Assembly (NCBI GenBank): GCA_037044905.1
Contig: JBAOKB010000147.1
Coordinates: forward strand, 558,001 to 622,000
DNA from: Hortaea werneckii
Lineage: Eukaryota; Ascomycota; Dothideomycetes; Mycosphaerellales; Teratosphaeriaceae
Direction of reading: 5' to 3'
Length of the DNA stretch: 64,000 bases
Shown: positions 46,729 to 56,680 of the stretch, piece after piece
Numbering within the stretch: the first letter of the stretch is position 1
Layout: each line of letters starts with the position of its first letter
Position numbers and translations under genes: made by a program
Notes under the pieces: model-generated
Databases searched by the model: none
Told to the model about the DNA's origin: nothing
Seen by the model: only the letters and a program-made list of their open reading frames with translations

Positions 46729-48038
46729 AACGGTTGGTAGAGGCATGGTGAAATTTCACTGGGGAGCCCACGCTGCTGGACCGGTAGGAGTTCGCATCCG
46801 GTCCCATTTACGGCTCGATTGGAAGTTGCCGTCCCACATTCCGAGCTGGGACTTCCCTTAATTGGAGAAATGGAGAATCTCTCACGATGCTCTAAAACTA
46901 TACGATACATCAACCAGTCTTAATCAGGCACCTTCAAGGTCCCCTAGCCGAGTGGGTTATCATCCAAGCTTTCGAGGAGACAGAGTTTGAAGCTTCGCCT
47001 AGCTGGACGCATTGAAGCCGATTAGGGGGGTTCAAGCGCAGAGCATCGCCATACAGCGAGCACGATGCAGTGGCCAGGTGCGAATGAATCTCTTCCGGAT
47101 CAGACCTATGTCAGTCGGTTCTGCTAGATGCTTTCAGCGGAAGTTTGAAGCTGCAGCTCATCTTTAGCCGCTGGCTGGGACTCCAATGGACTCAAATGTT
47201 CCAGAATACCCGCATTAGCGACTATGTGGGTATCTTTCCGTGTCTGAACATACTTATGGGACGGCCGTACGGCTTCCAGACACTTCAGTCAGAAGCCTAC
47301 AAGGCGATGATCTGCGGGACACTTCATGGCTTGGGGTGTGAATCAGCGGAATCAGACTCATCAGGTTTACTCATGGTGCATAGGCACTAAACCAATGCCA
47401 AGTGTTATATTGCGAGGAAGTCTAATATTGAAGAAGCTACATGTATCCAGAGATACCAAAAAGCAATGAGACACTACTGCAGGTCTCGGGTAGCGCCGGG
47501 TATCGTGGAACCCAGTCATCCAGTCATCCGCTTCCCCTCTCCTCCAAGTGGGGATGCAGTCGCAGGCACGTATGCAGGTCGAGCTCGCTCTCCAGCCACC
47601 TCTCCATCTGCACCTCACATCCCAGCGAGTCCAGAGGGGTATGGACGCCCCAATGCGCAGCGAATTACATAGTACCTAGGTAGGTCTAAGTACATCTTCC
47701 CTCTCTATCTCTATCTCCTCCTACCCATCTATCGGCATCCTTATCCGCTCCCGCATCTGCATCTAGTTGTCAAGTGTATGCGCCATCATCATATCACGTT
47801 CTTTGTCCCCGCCGCATGAGAGACAGCGCCAGTCAGGTGTTAGACATACCTTAGGCTGCCCGTCGATGCGACACGCATGATAGACGACCTGCGACAACGC
47901 GACACTTGCGACGGAAGCGACAAGTCTTCTCCAACACAGTAGAGCAATCACCCATCTCTCTCACTTTCACCAGCGCACAACACTTCACCGATAGTGACTG
48001 CGAACGCACCCCGGAGCAAGCAATACCGCACCTGCCGC
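46729..48038. other. intergenic, no gene seen
   Basis: 1.3 kb upstream of the membrane coiled-coil gene. It contains a pyrimidine-rich stretch near 47695-47765 and an imperfect ACCTAGGTAGGT palindrome-like motif near 47672. A tRNA-like A box near 46945 was examined and rejected. Confidence 0.5.
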
Positions 48039-50057
48039 ATGATCGACCACCACTCGACCGCCATGACCGCCCGGCAAGCCTACCTCGAACTCTCTGGCAA
48101 CAGCCTCGCCGCCAGCGCCAACATGGACAGCCCCGAACTGCCCACCAACTCGCGTGAATTCTCTCCTACTCTTCCCGATTACCCAAGCCAGCACTCCGGC
48201 TTCCGCAGCAACATCAACAGCGATTACTCCGAACAGACGAGCAGCAGTAGAAGGAGTTACAGCCCGCCCGCCTGGCGGAAAGCGGGGAGCGGCTGGTTCA
48301 ATCACCACCACGATCAGTCATCATTGTCTCCTAGTCGCGCACGAGGGTATAGGAGCAAGGAGCCAAGTCCGCAGTACCACGATGCGATAGAAGAAGACGA
48401 CGGAGACGTGACGCTCCACCAGGCCGCAGCGAGAATACCTCTGCCCCTCAGTCCGACAAAGGGGAGAAGTCCAAGTAACAGTCCTGAGCCGAACTTTGGC
48501 GCAGGGGCCGGTGAGGTGGACAGAGGTGGCGGTGGCGGACATGTGAATGCCAGCGACGACACAGACAGCCCCGCTTTAGAGACGCCCACGCAGAGTAATT
48601 GTAAGTGTCATCTTTTTCGTTTCTCCTCTTGAAGTTCATCTTGGATACATCGTTCCTACTTCGTACCCACTGTATGCGCATGGTTCTGCAACATGCGCGT
48701 GCAGATTAGCATCAAGGCCATGCCTCGTGCGGATCACTGTTCTTCACAAAGACAGTCGCATGGGCGCAGCATCAGCATGGAATCCTCCCTCACACCCGCG
48801 ACCGTCATCAGCTCCACCCATGTCCCAACACAGCCCAAGCTAATCAAAGGCCAATACATAGACTTCCGCTTCTCCACTCGCCTCGATGTAGTTCAAAAGA
48901 CTCAACCGATAGAAGAAACGGTTGCCACTCTCCGCAAAGCTTATGCGCATGTTGGCCAGTCTAAGTGGCACGCTTTTGCCTACACCATCGTCGCATTGGT
49001 GGCGTGGTCACTTGCCGTCAACCTTTTCACCACGCCTACGTTCGGACCGGTACCCGACCTGATCAAAGTTGCTGGACTTGCAAAGTCATTCGAGCCTGCC
49101 ATCTACTACTCAGAGCGGGGACATGCTCAGATCAGCGAACTAGATGAGACTGGTGTCGCAGTATGGGATCTGGGCGAGAGCGTGCGAAACACGAACATGA
49201 CTTCAGCGCCTATCATCGTGCACCAGCTCGACGAGCTAAGCGACTCCATCAAGACGCTCGCCTCCGAGCTCACGCGCTTCTTCGCCGGCGTAGATGGCGA
49301 CATCGACAACATCCTCCTCACCATGGAATGGGCCCAACGCGAGCTAACCAACCTCGCCGCATCCCCAACCAGCACAATAAGTTCCGTCTGGTCCAACACG
49401 CACGCCCTCCTAACCCGCGCGGGCCTCATGAGCTCCAGCCAACTCGCCCAGAACCTCCTCGGCCTAACCCGCCACCAACACAACCGCGCCACGCTCGAAC
49501 GCGTCTTCACGGAATACCTCTCCGTGCTGGAAGAAGCCATCTCCTCCGAATTGCAATACAGCACGCAGCTCTTCCAGCTCTTCGAAGCCATCGACAAACA
49601 ATTCCTCAACCTCCAACGCTCCGTGATCCGGGAGCAGGACACGCAAGAACGACTAGAAAGCGACTTCCTGGGTTCGCTCTGGGTGAAAGTGATCGGGGTC
49701 AACGCGTCGAAGTTGCGCAAGTACGAGAAGAACCGCGACTTGCTGGCCTCGGTCCGCGATCGCACCGTCCTCAATAAACGCGTCCTCGTCGATCATAATC
49801 AGCGGCTGAGGCAGCTGCAGAGTAATCTGGAGACCCTGCGCAGGAAACTCGTCTCCCCGCTCGTCAGGGGTATGAATAGTAGTACTCTTAGTGTCGAGGA
49901 GCAGGTCAAGGGACTGGAGGGCACGTATGTCCAGCTTAAGACTAGTCGCGAGACGCAGAGACGGAAGATGTTGGAGTTGGTGTTCGGTGCCGGGGATCGG
50001 AGACATGGGGTTGGTGCTGGTGGGGTTAGGGGGATTGGTGAGTCGAGTATGGGATGA
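48039..50057 (+). CDS. single-pass membrane protein with coiled coil, unknown function
   Basis: Two coding parts are clear. The first, from the ATG at 48039 (or 48063) to about 48600, is disordered and Ser/Pro-rich with PAWRKAGSGWFNHHHDQ. The second, within 48693-50057, has one transmembrane helix (FAYTIVALVAWSLAVNLF) followed by about 280 residues of mostly helical sequence with heptad-like Leu spacing (LDELSDSIKTLASELTRF, NQRLRQLQSNLETLRRKL). The connecting intron starts at a GTAAGT (48602) in phase 1, but the near acceptors do not restore phase. The acceptor AATCAAAG at about 48849 would, giving an intron near 248 nt. The junction is unresolved, and two separate genes remain possible. The layout, a cytosolic disordered tail then a membrane anchor then a long coiled coil, resembles uncharacterised Pezizomycotina proteins of the nuclear envelope or ER. 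No function is claimed. Confidence 0.7.
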
Positions 50058-50893
50058 GAGGGGGTGGGACGGTGTTTGGATCGGGTTTTGGCTTGAGGTT
50101 CTGGTTAACTTTGAGAGGTGTTGACTTGGGTATTGAGGGGTTGGGTACTGAGAGGTGAATATGGGAATTTCTGACGGCATTGCAGGATCGCTTTTTGCAT
50201 GTGGGAGATTTTGGGAGGCGTTTGGTTGGGATTAGAAGTACATCTGACGAGGATCTAGTGCAATTCCTGGAGCTTTAGGTACTTTTTTGCATAGTGCAGT
50301 AAAGACGAATGTCGTTCGTACATGCTAGATACAAGCCACTTCGCATAAACGTTCCTATCCAATGTTCTAGACGTGCTCTTGATTACCCGTCAACCCATCG
50401 CACGCCCACTGATGCAAATTAGTCTGTCGACAACCCTTTCGATGTTGAAGCTTGCGTTCCTTTAGAACTGCAGACGCAATGAGACGTCAAATACGCGAGC
50501 AAGCACTTCTGCATGGTCAAGACAAGTCAAGCTCAAGCTACTGTAAGCTATCCCCCCTCGTTTTCCGTGTCCTCTCGTACCGCCAGCGGGACCGACCAAT
50601 CCGGCATGTCGAGCTCTACTATTTAGCGCCACCTTCACAGAGACAACACCTCTGCCGCGTTTAGTCAGAGATGAGCGAGCAAGTCTTGACGCCTCTCCCG
50701 TCAAAGCTGGGCCAGGCAAGAGCTGCTTTGGCTGGGTATATGATAGCCTTTCGTCTTTAATGCGCTGGTCCTTCGATCGTGGCTGATTCTACGGACGTCC
50801 TATGGTATCCTTCTCACGTCTACCTAGACTACATCACTACTTTTATAAATTTGAACACTAAGAGACAAAGGGGACACACTTTCTCCAACAACC
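50058..50893. other. intergenic, no gene seen
   Basis: About 0.8 kb between the membrane protein and the oxidoreductase. Small frames lack recognisable content. Confidence 0.5.
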
Positions 50894-52058
50894 ATGACGA
50901 CGGTAAGATCTCCTCCGCAACCCCTGATAACCACCCGTCTGTCTCCCCAACTAACCAACAACCCCTACCCCCTCCATTCCAGCCAAAAACAATGCGCGCT
51001 GCAGTAATCTACACCGTCGGCGGACCGGAACAACTAAAGCTCGAAAACCGCCCAGTCCCAACCGCAAATCCCGGCTGGGTCCTGATCCGCATCAAAGCCA
51101 TCGGACTCAACCGCTCCGAGCTCTTCACGCGCCAGGGTCACAGTCCCGTGACCTTCCCGCGGATCCTAGGGATCGAAGCGACGGGGCTCGTGGAGACGGC
51201 GCCGGGCGGGGAGTTCGCGGCGGGGGATGTCGTAGTCACTGCGCTGGGCGGGATGGGGAGGGAGTTCGATGGGTCGTACGCTGAATTCTGCTGCGTGAGG
51301 GCGGAGCGGTGCCAGAAGATCGTGTGTAGTCTGCCCTGGGAGGTTCTCGGGGCGTGTGGGGAGATGTTGCAGACGGCGTACGGAGGTGTTTTTGATGCTT
51401 TGCAGATGAAAGCGGGCGAGTCGCTTTTGGTTCGGGGCGGTACGACGAGTGTAGGGCTTGCGGCAGCGGCGATTGCGAAGAGTCATGGGATTTCGGTTGT
51501 GTCCACAACGCGGAAGATGGAACGCGAGAAGTTGTTGCTTGAGAATGGCGCGGATGTGGTTGTTGTTGATGATGGTCAGATTGCTGAGCGGGTCAGGGAG
51601 AAGACTGGTGGTGGTGTGAACAAGGTCCTTGAGTTGATTGGGACGACCACGCTCCTGGACTCTCTGCGATGTGCTAAGAAACATGGGATCGTGTGTATGG
51701 TCGGTATGGTTGGCAACAGTAAGTTGATCGTTTCTTCGACGCCTCGGGCTTTTATCGGCGTTGGGGTATTGTCTAGCAACGAGTACTCGCTCATTCATCA
51801 ACTTTGCTGACACTGTCAGGTTGGACCCTTCCCGGTCCTTTTGAACCCATGGCAGCAATACCATCGTCGGTGTGTCTGACCATTTATGCCGATCCGGATG
51901 GTTTCATGACGACCCCATTGCAGGGGCTGGTCGAGGAGATCGAGGCTGGAAAGCTAAAAGTCACCGTCGGGAAGACATTTAAGCTTGAAGACATCGTCGA
52001 AGCGCACAGGACCATGGACGAGAACCGTGCAGGTGGGAAAATTGTCATGATGCCATAG
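50894..52058 (+). CDS. MDR oxidoreductase, quinone-oxidoreductase-like
   Basis: Exons 50894-50902, 50983-51718 and 51820-52058 encode about 327 residues. The first exon is only nine bases (Met-Thr-Thr), followed by an 80-nt intron with a CTAAC branch. The second intron is 101 nt, ends CTGTCAG and splits a Ser codon. An in-frame ATG at 50992 could serve if the first exon is not used. The GroES-like domain has NPGWVLIRIKAIGLNRSEL and PRILGIEATGLVE. The Rossmann domain has LLVRGGTTSVGLAAAAIA near residue 150. The catalytic zinc ligands of alcohol dehydrogenases are absent from the usual positions (NRSE in place of Cys), so this is a zinc-free MDR of the quinone-oxidoreductase group. It should use NADPH; the substrate is unknown. 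The C-terminus (KLEDIVEAHRTMDENRAGGK) is typical. Confidence 0.92.
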
Positions 52059-52298
52059 TTCGTCCGAATGATTCTTCTTGCACCGCTCTCCATGTATTCG
52101 AATACTTCAGCAATGCTTCTCTATCGATTCCGGCACTTTACTGTGCAGAAAGGACATGGTCCATATCCTTAGGTCGCAACTCTTTTTGCTATCGGAAAAG
52201 GCAAAGTGTAGCCAATGTAATCGACGATACTTTTGCCATTTTGACCGGTGCACTTCGCAAATCTTCATTTGAAAGGATCTCAGCTCTTGATGACAGGA
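52059..52298. other. convergent 3' spacer
   Basis: The 240-bp spacer between the oxidoreductase and the minus-strand fragment holds no gene. Confidence 0.5.
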
Positions 52299-53000
52299 TC
52301 ACACTGATCCGCCCATAGCATAAAATCGCACCAGCAGATCATTCGCCCTGGTACGTAGGACCTGTTTTCGGCAGCTTGCAAGGAGAATACATAGCGGATC
52401 TCTAACATCTAACCCAGCAACAGCGCGCGGCCCAACGTCCGGCGTCGACGCCGCACTGAGAGGCGAACTGCTTTGTATCCGCTGTCGGGTTTGCAGGACA
52501 GAAGTCGCAAGATCGATAATGGCTTGGAAGTCCTGTTCGTACGCATCGAATTCAAGGGTGCCAGGGCGGGCATTTGATGCCACGATGTTGCAAGCGATAT
52601 GGTTGGCTTTCAGAATGCGGCATTGACTGAGGTCCTCGCTCGACATGCCGGATGCGTAAGTGGAAAGGAATTGCGAGAAAGCGGATTCCCATCGTTGCAG
52701 CCATTGGCGGAAAGCTCTGCGTTCTTCGGCTTGCGTGTTTTGTATGACTGGTGATGATGGCGTGCTGGTCTGCGGCTGACAGCACTGCTCAAAGCGGGCA
52801 AGCTTGTTACAGCAATGTAGGAGGGTTGCGTGAGCCTGGTTTAAGCTAGTGATGCGAGAGACAGAGGGCATAGGTAAGTCTCGTGAGAATGACTCCATGT
52901 CAGACTTATTCGGAGATCTTGTTTCAATCCGCGGTCTTGTGGAGAGAGGGGTATCCAACGGATTTGGATGTTGCAATTGAGCCGTGGTGACTGAAATCAT
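52299..53000 (-). CDS. protein resembling the C-terminal half of a fungal transcription factor
   Basis: About 233 residues are read from the ATG at 53000; the frame is open five to fifteen codons further up. The sequence has the flavour of the C-terminal regulatory part of Zn2Cys6-type fungal regulators: SLNQAHATLLHCCNKLARF, then a helix with RRAFRQWLQRWESAFSQFL, ILKANHIACNIVASN, and near the end RDPLCILLASCRKQVLRTRA. In the full family a Cys6 zinc cluster stands at the N-terminus. No CxxCxxxxxxC pattern is visible in this frame or within about 800 bp upstream. It may be a naturally short protein, a remnant of a decayed regulator, or one whose first exon lies undetected. The assignment is weak and by eye. 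Confidence 0.45.
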   Translation of the reverse strand: MISVTTAQLQHPNPLDTPLSTRPRIETRSPNKSDMESFSRDLPMPSVSRITSLNQAHATLLHCCNKLARFEQCCQPQTSTPSSPVIQNTQAEERRAFRQWLQRWESAFSQFLSTYASGMSSEDLSQCRILKANHIACNIVASNARPGTLEFDAYEQDFQAIIDLATSVLQTRQRIQSSSPLSAASTPDVGPRAVAGLDVRDPLCILLASCRKQVLRTRANDLLVRFYAMGGSV

Positions 53001-53394
53001 TCTGTCGTGAGTGTGTGCGAGTAAAGGTACGTTGATCACACTTGGCAGTTACCCTCGCCGAAGAGCACAAGACAAATCGACGTCTAAGTGTCTTGACAGC
53101 TAAGTGAGGTCTTCTCGCACTACATGGAACTGTGTTGCTTTAGACGGTCTTCTTCGGCCGCCGTGACTTGAGGAAACGAAAGGAGCTCTTGGCCCGTCCG
53201 AGCCCGCGGGAACCACGAAAATATGAGTAAATGGCACGTACGCCACATCTTACCGTCCTTCCCAAGTATGGAGATGTATCTGTCTGTGTCGTGGCGCGCC
53301 GCGTGGATACCACCAACATGTTAAGCGCCGTTCGGTTGTTCGGAAGACCTACCTTCGCACCATTGGCATATTGCGGTTTCGGATACCGGGGACG

Positions 53395-53428
53395 TTACTA
53401 GGAGTTGGTCCCGGGTCATTACTAGGAG
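53395..53428 (+). repeat. TTACTAGGAG direct repeat pair
   Basis: Two perfect 10-base copies start 24 bases apart, separated by a GGTCCCGGGTCA-like spacer. They are too short to suggest a mobile element and could bind a dimeric factor, or be chance. Confidence 0.5.
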
Positions 53429-54357
53429 GTATCACGGCTACTGTACATGAGACCGTAAAGGTCGTTTCAGTAGGATCAACAAGCAGCGACTCCACTTGCA
53501 AAGGATCGCGAAGGATGCCGGGCTCGCTTATTGGGGTCCGGCGCGACGTCACCGGCATGCGACATGTCGGCGCGACACCAATGATACGCGCTTGAAATCG
53601 GCGGAAGGTCCTAGGAGGTAGTAGCGAGTTACTGCCTTTCGCGCCGCAGCCAGATACCAGACGAACCGCCGAGGACAGCGATCTGTCAGCGGCGGAGAAG
53701 GGCGCGAGGAAACATGAGCCGAGAGAGCACCTGGGCAGGCGGTCAACAGGACCATCAGCACATCATGCTGTCATGTCAGCAGGATCAAGCCGTGGTCGCT
53801 AGTCCGGAGTCCTTGGAGCCATGTGGCCGCAGGGCCCGCCTGAAGATACCGAATGCTCCATCAGACCCATCATCAGCAGACGGGGCAATTCGCTTATTCC
53901 AAGACTAAATGCGCCACAGTAAGCAACAGGGAAGCGTATCGCTGGTCCAGTTGCCAGATCCGAGAGAAAAGCGAGAGGGTCATGCTTGGCCTTGCTGTCC
54001 TCTGTCGGAGGGTCCCCTCGTGGAAGTGGAGCCCGTGGAGGCAATTAATGGAGCGCGCCGGGGAGGACGCAGCAGGAAGGCGCGGAAGCGGTTGGAAGTG
54101 TGGTTGGCATGGCTGACGCGGGAGCTCGGCTCACTCGGTTGTCGAAGGCCTTAAAGAGGCAGGACGGCCGCCCCCCGCCCGCCGGACGCTGGCATGTGCT
54201 GCCTGAGGCTTCTCAACCATCATGTGATCTTGTTTGCACGTGATCTGGAGGCTCTTGGTCCAAGTGCGAATTCATGTGAAATTGTCTCGGCTGCATCCGG
54301 CACGATGAAGTCAGTGCGTGTCTTATGAAAGCCAATTATGCTCCAGCTTGCTTTGTA

Positions 54358-54363
54358 CCGAGG
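54358..54363 (+). promoter_or_regulatory. CCGAGG fatty-acid response core, thiolase promoter
   Basis: CCGAGG stands 174 bp before the thiolase ATG, with another copy at 53669-53674. In Aspergillus, FarA/FarB regulators bind CCGAGG/CCTCGG to induce peroxisomal beta-oxidation genes on fatty acids. The match to the expected site upstream of the expected gene is suggestive; a six-base motif can be chance. Confidence 0.4.
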
Positions 54364-54536
54364 CACATCGAGTGCTCACTATTGCTGACGACCGAGCCTA
54401 GGTGTTCTGTCTTGTGGTGTAGCTAGTTGATCAAAAGAACGTGGTAGGCCTTTCTCACCCCATCCCACATCCTATCTCTTCATCTACTATACCATTCCCT
54501 AAAACCATCTTCTCTTAATCCAGCAAGCCCGCCAAA

Positions 54537-55781
54537 ATGTCCGCACAGGGCCGTATCTCACAAGTAGCTGGGCACATGAACGCCACTGGAGCCGCTGGTC
54601 TTACGGAGAAACACCCCGACGATGTCGTCGTCACCACCGCCCTTCGTACCGCCATCACCAAGGGAGGCAAGGGAGGCTTCAAGGATACAGCGGCAGCAGA
54701 CCTACTCCATGGCGCCTTCACTGGGCTGATCCAGAGGTCCGGCATCGACCCCAAGCTCGTAGAAGACATCGCCGTAGGCTGTGTGTTGGCCCCAGGTGGC
54801 GGTGCTACCGAATACAGAGCCGCCGCGCTCGCGGCCGGCTTCCCAGAGAGTACCGCAGTCAAGAGCTTGAACAGACAGTGCAGCTCCGGCCTCGCAGCAT
54901 GCGTGGACATCGCCAACGCAATTCGCACTGGCATGATCGATGTCGGCGTCGGTGCGGGCGTGGAGAGCATGAGCACTCAGTACGGTCCCCAAGCCGTCTC
55001 CGAGTTCTCCGACCTCCTCGAGAACCATGAAACGGCAGCCGAGTGTAAGGTACCGATGGGTATGCTGAGCGAGAACATGGCCAAAGACAGGAACATCAGT
55101 CGCAAGGACCAGGACAAGTTCGCAGCTGATAGCTACCGCAAGGCGGGAGTTGCGCAGAAGCAGGGACTCTTCAACGACGAAATCGTGCCCATAAAGGTCA
55201 AGTGGACGGACCCAAAGTCAGGAGAAGAGAAGGAAGTCACAGTGAGCGCCGACGACGGTGTACGCGAAGTGACCGAAGAGAGCCTCGGCAAGATCAAGCC
55301 CGCCTTTGCGAAGAACGGCTCCATCCACGCGGGCAACGCCTCTCAGATCTCAGACGGCGCTGCCGCAGTCCTGCTCATGAAGCGTAGCACCGCCGAGCGT
55401 CTCGGGCAGAAAATCCTGGGCAAGTACGTCGCCGCATCAGTTGTCGGCGTACCACCCTTACTCATGGGTATCGGGCCCTGGAAAGCCATCCCCGTCGCGC
55501 TTGAGAAAGCCGGCGTCAGCAAGAACGACGTCGATATCTACGAGATCAACGAGGCATTTGCATCCCAATGTCTGTGGTGCGCAAACGAGCTGGGTCTCCC
55601 AATGGAGAAGATCAATCCCAAAGGCGGCGCTATCGCTTTCGGTCACCCGCTGGGTTGCACAGGCGCACGACAGGTTAGCACGCTTCTGTATGAGCTGAAG
55701 AGGACGAATAAGAAGATTGGTGTGACTAGTATGTGTGTCGGTACGGGGATGGGTATGGCTGCGGTTTGGGTAGCAGAGTAG
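54537..55781 (+). CDS. POT1: peroxisomal 3-ketoacyl-CoA thiolase
   Basis: This intron-less gene encodes 414 residues, the usual length for peroxisomal thiolase. The N-terminus has RISQVAGHM, close to the PTS2 peroxisomal import signal (R-[LIV]-x5-[HQ]-[LA]; here the last position is Met). The catalytic residues are visible: the nucleophilic Cys in NRQCSSGLAA, the NEAF loop in EINEAFASQ, the His in AFGHPLGCTGARQ and the second Cys in TSMCVGTGMG. The enzyme cleaves 3-ketoacyl-CoA with CoA in the last step of beta-oxidation in the peroxisome matrix. The promoter holds a CCGAGG core. The ATG at 54537 sits after a C/T-rich leader ending in CCAAA. The gene is intact. Confidence 0.96.
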   Translation: MSAQGRISQVAGHMNATGAAGLTEKHPDDVVVTTALRTAITKGGKGGFKDTAAADLLHGAFTGLIQRSGIDPKLVEDIAVGCVLAPGGGATEYRAAALAAGFPESTAVKSLNRQCSSGLAACVDIANAIRTGMIDVGVGAGVESMSTQYGPQAVSEFSDLLENHETAAECKVPMGMLSENMAKDRNISRKDQDKFAADSYRKAGVAQKQGLFNDEIVPIKVKWTDPKSGEEKEVTVSADDGVREVTEESLGKIKPAFAKNGSIHAGNASQISDGAAAVLLMKRSTAERLGQKILGKYVAASVVGVPPLLMGIGPWKAIPVALEKAGVSKNDVDIYEINEAFASQCLWCANELGLPMEKINPKGGAIAFGHPLGCTGARQVSTLLYELKRTNKKIGVTSMCVGTGMGMAAVWVAE

Positions 55782-56680
55782 ATGGGATTAATTCATAGCC
55801 TTTTTTGTAATTAGTAGGCAATACCTGGCGCATGTGCTGTTTTACATCTTCAGAGCACTCTTTCAATCTCGTTCCACTACGCGGTTGCAGCTACTCGAAC
55901 CAATGCCGCGACTACTAGGCGCAAACACTGTTGTGACCGCACGTATTGGATCATTCGACAAAGCTACACCAGCGCTTCTTCTGACAATCCCTAATCTCCA
56001 GCTCGTTTGAGCGCTGTTTACAAGCAGTGTCTAAGGGCAAAGAAGTGGTGTTTGAGACTTCTATGCTTTTAGACATCCTAACGATTGTAAAGACAGAGGT
56101 CGGATCTTGTAGTACATGCATTGACGCGTAATATGTAATTGCTTTGTTGCTCTTGACTAGGGCACTCAGGGGTCGAATACCACCAATCTCATGCACAAGA
56201 GTCAGCGTGATAGAAATTGTTTCAAATTAGAGAACAACGACACTTTACTTTGGGAATTTTACTATGAGGATCGATGGCATTAGAAAAGATGGCGATGCTT
56301 ATCAGTGGAGATCCATGGATATCTTATCTAATTCCCCATACTCGGCTGCTCCCGCTGAACGTCACTGCAGCGCACAGGCCAGTTCTGCCTGAAACTAACG
56401 CGTCGCAAAGCTTCGTGAAGGAGAGCTAGACTCGAGGATTTGAGCAGTTGATCTCGACCTGAACTGCAACCCCTTCTGTGATAACGACTTTGACAGTTGT
56501 GGGCACGTGTCCAGCAATCACGGCCCTTCAATGTAAAGCGGGGAGACTCGTCCAGCCAGCGTGTCGCGGAGTTGCCTCGACATGGGCGATCTGTATTAGT
56601 GAAGATTGCCGGTATCACAGCCGCCGCCAGAGATCCTTACTGCAACACCACGTGTCTAGAGGCAGACTTCATACTTCAGA
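55782..56680. other. intergenic, no gene seen
   Basis: 0.9 kb between the thiolase and the SNF2 ATPase. No recognisable coding content was found; a short upstream exon of the ATPase cannot be excluded. Confidence 0.5.

Larger units (their letters stand above)
53001..54536. other. 1.5-kb intergenic region upstream of thiolase
   Basis: No supported gene. The region has two TTACTAGGAG direct repeats (53395-53404, 53419-53428), a CACGTG at 54237-54242, and CCGAGG motifs at 53669-53674 and 54358-54363. Confidence 0.5.

Noticed and set aside
46935..47050. tRNA-like element with an A box (TAGCCGAGTGGG) and a TTCAAGC loop
   Set aside because: The sequence after the TTC loop cannot pair with the G run before it, and no acceptor stem forms, so no cloverleaf results.
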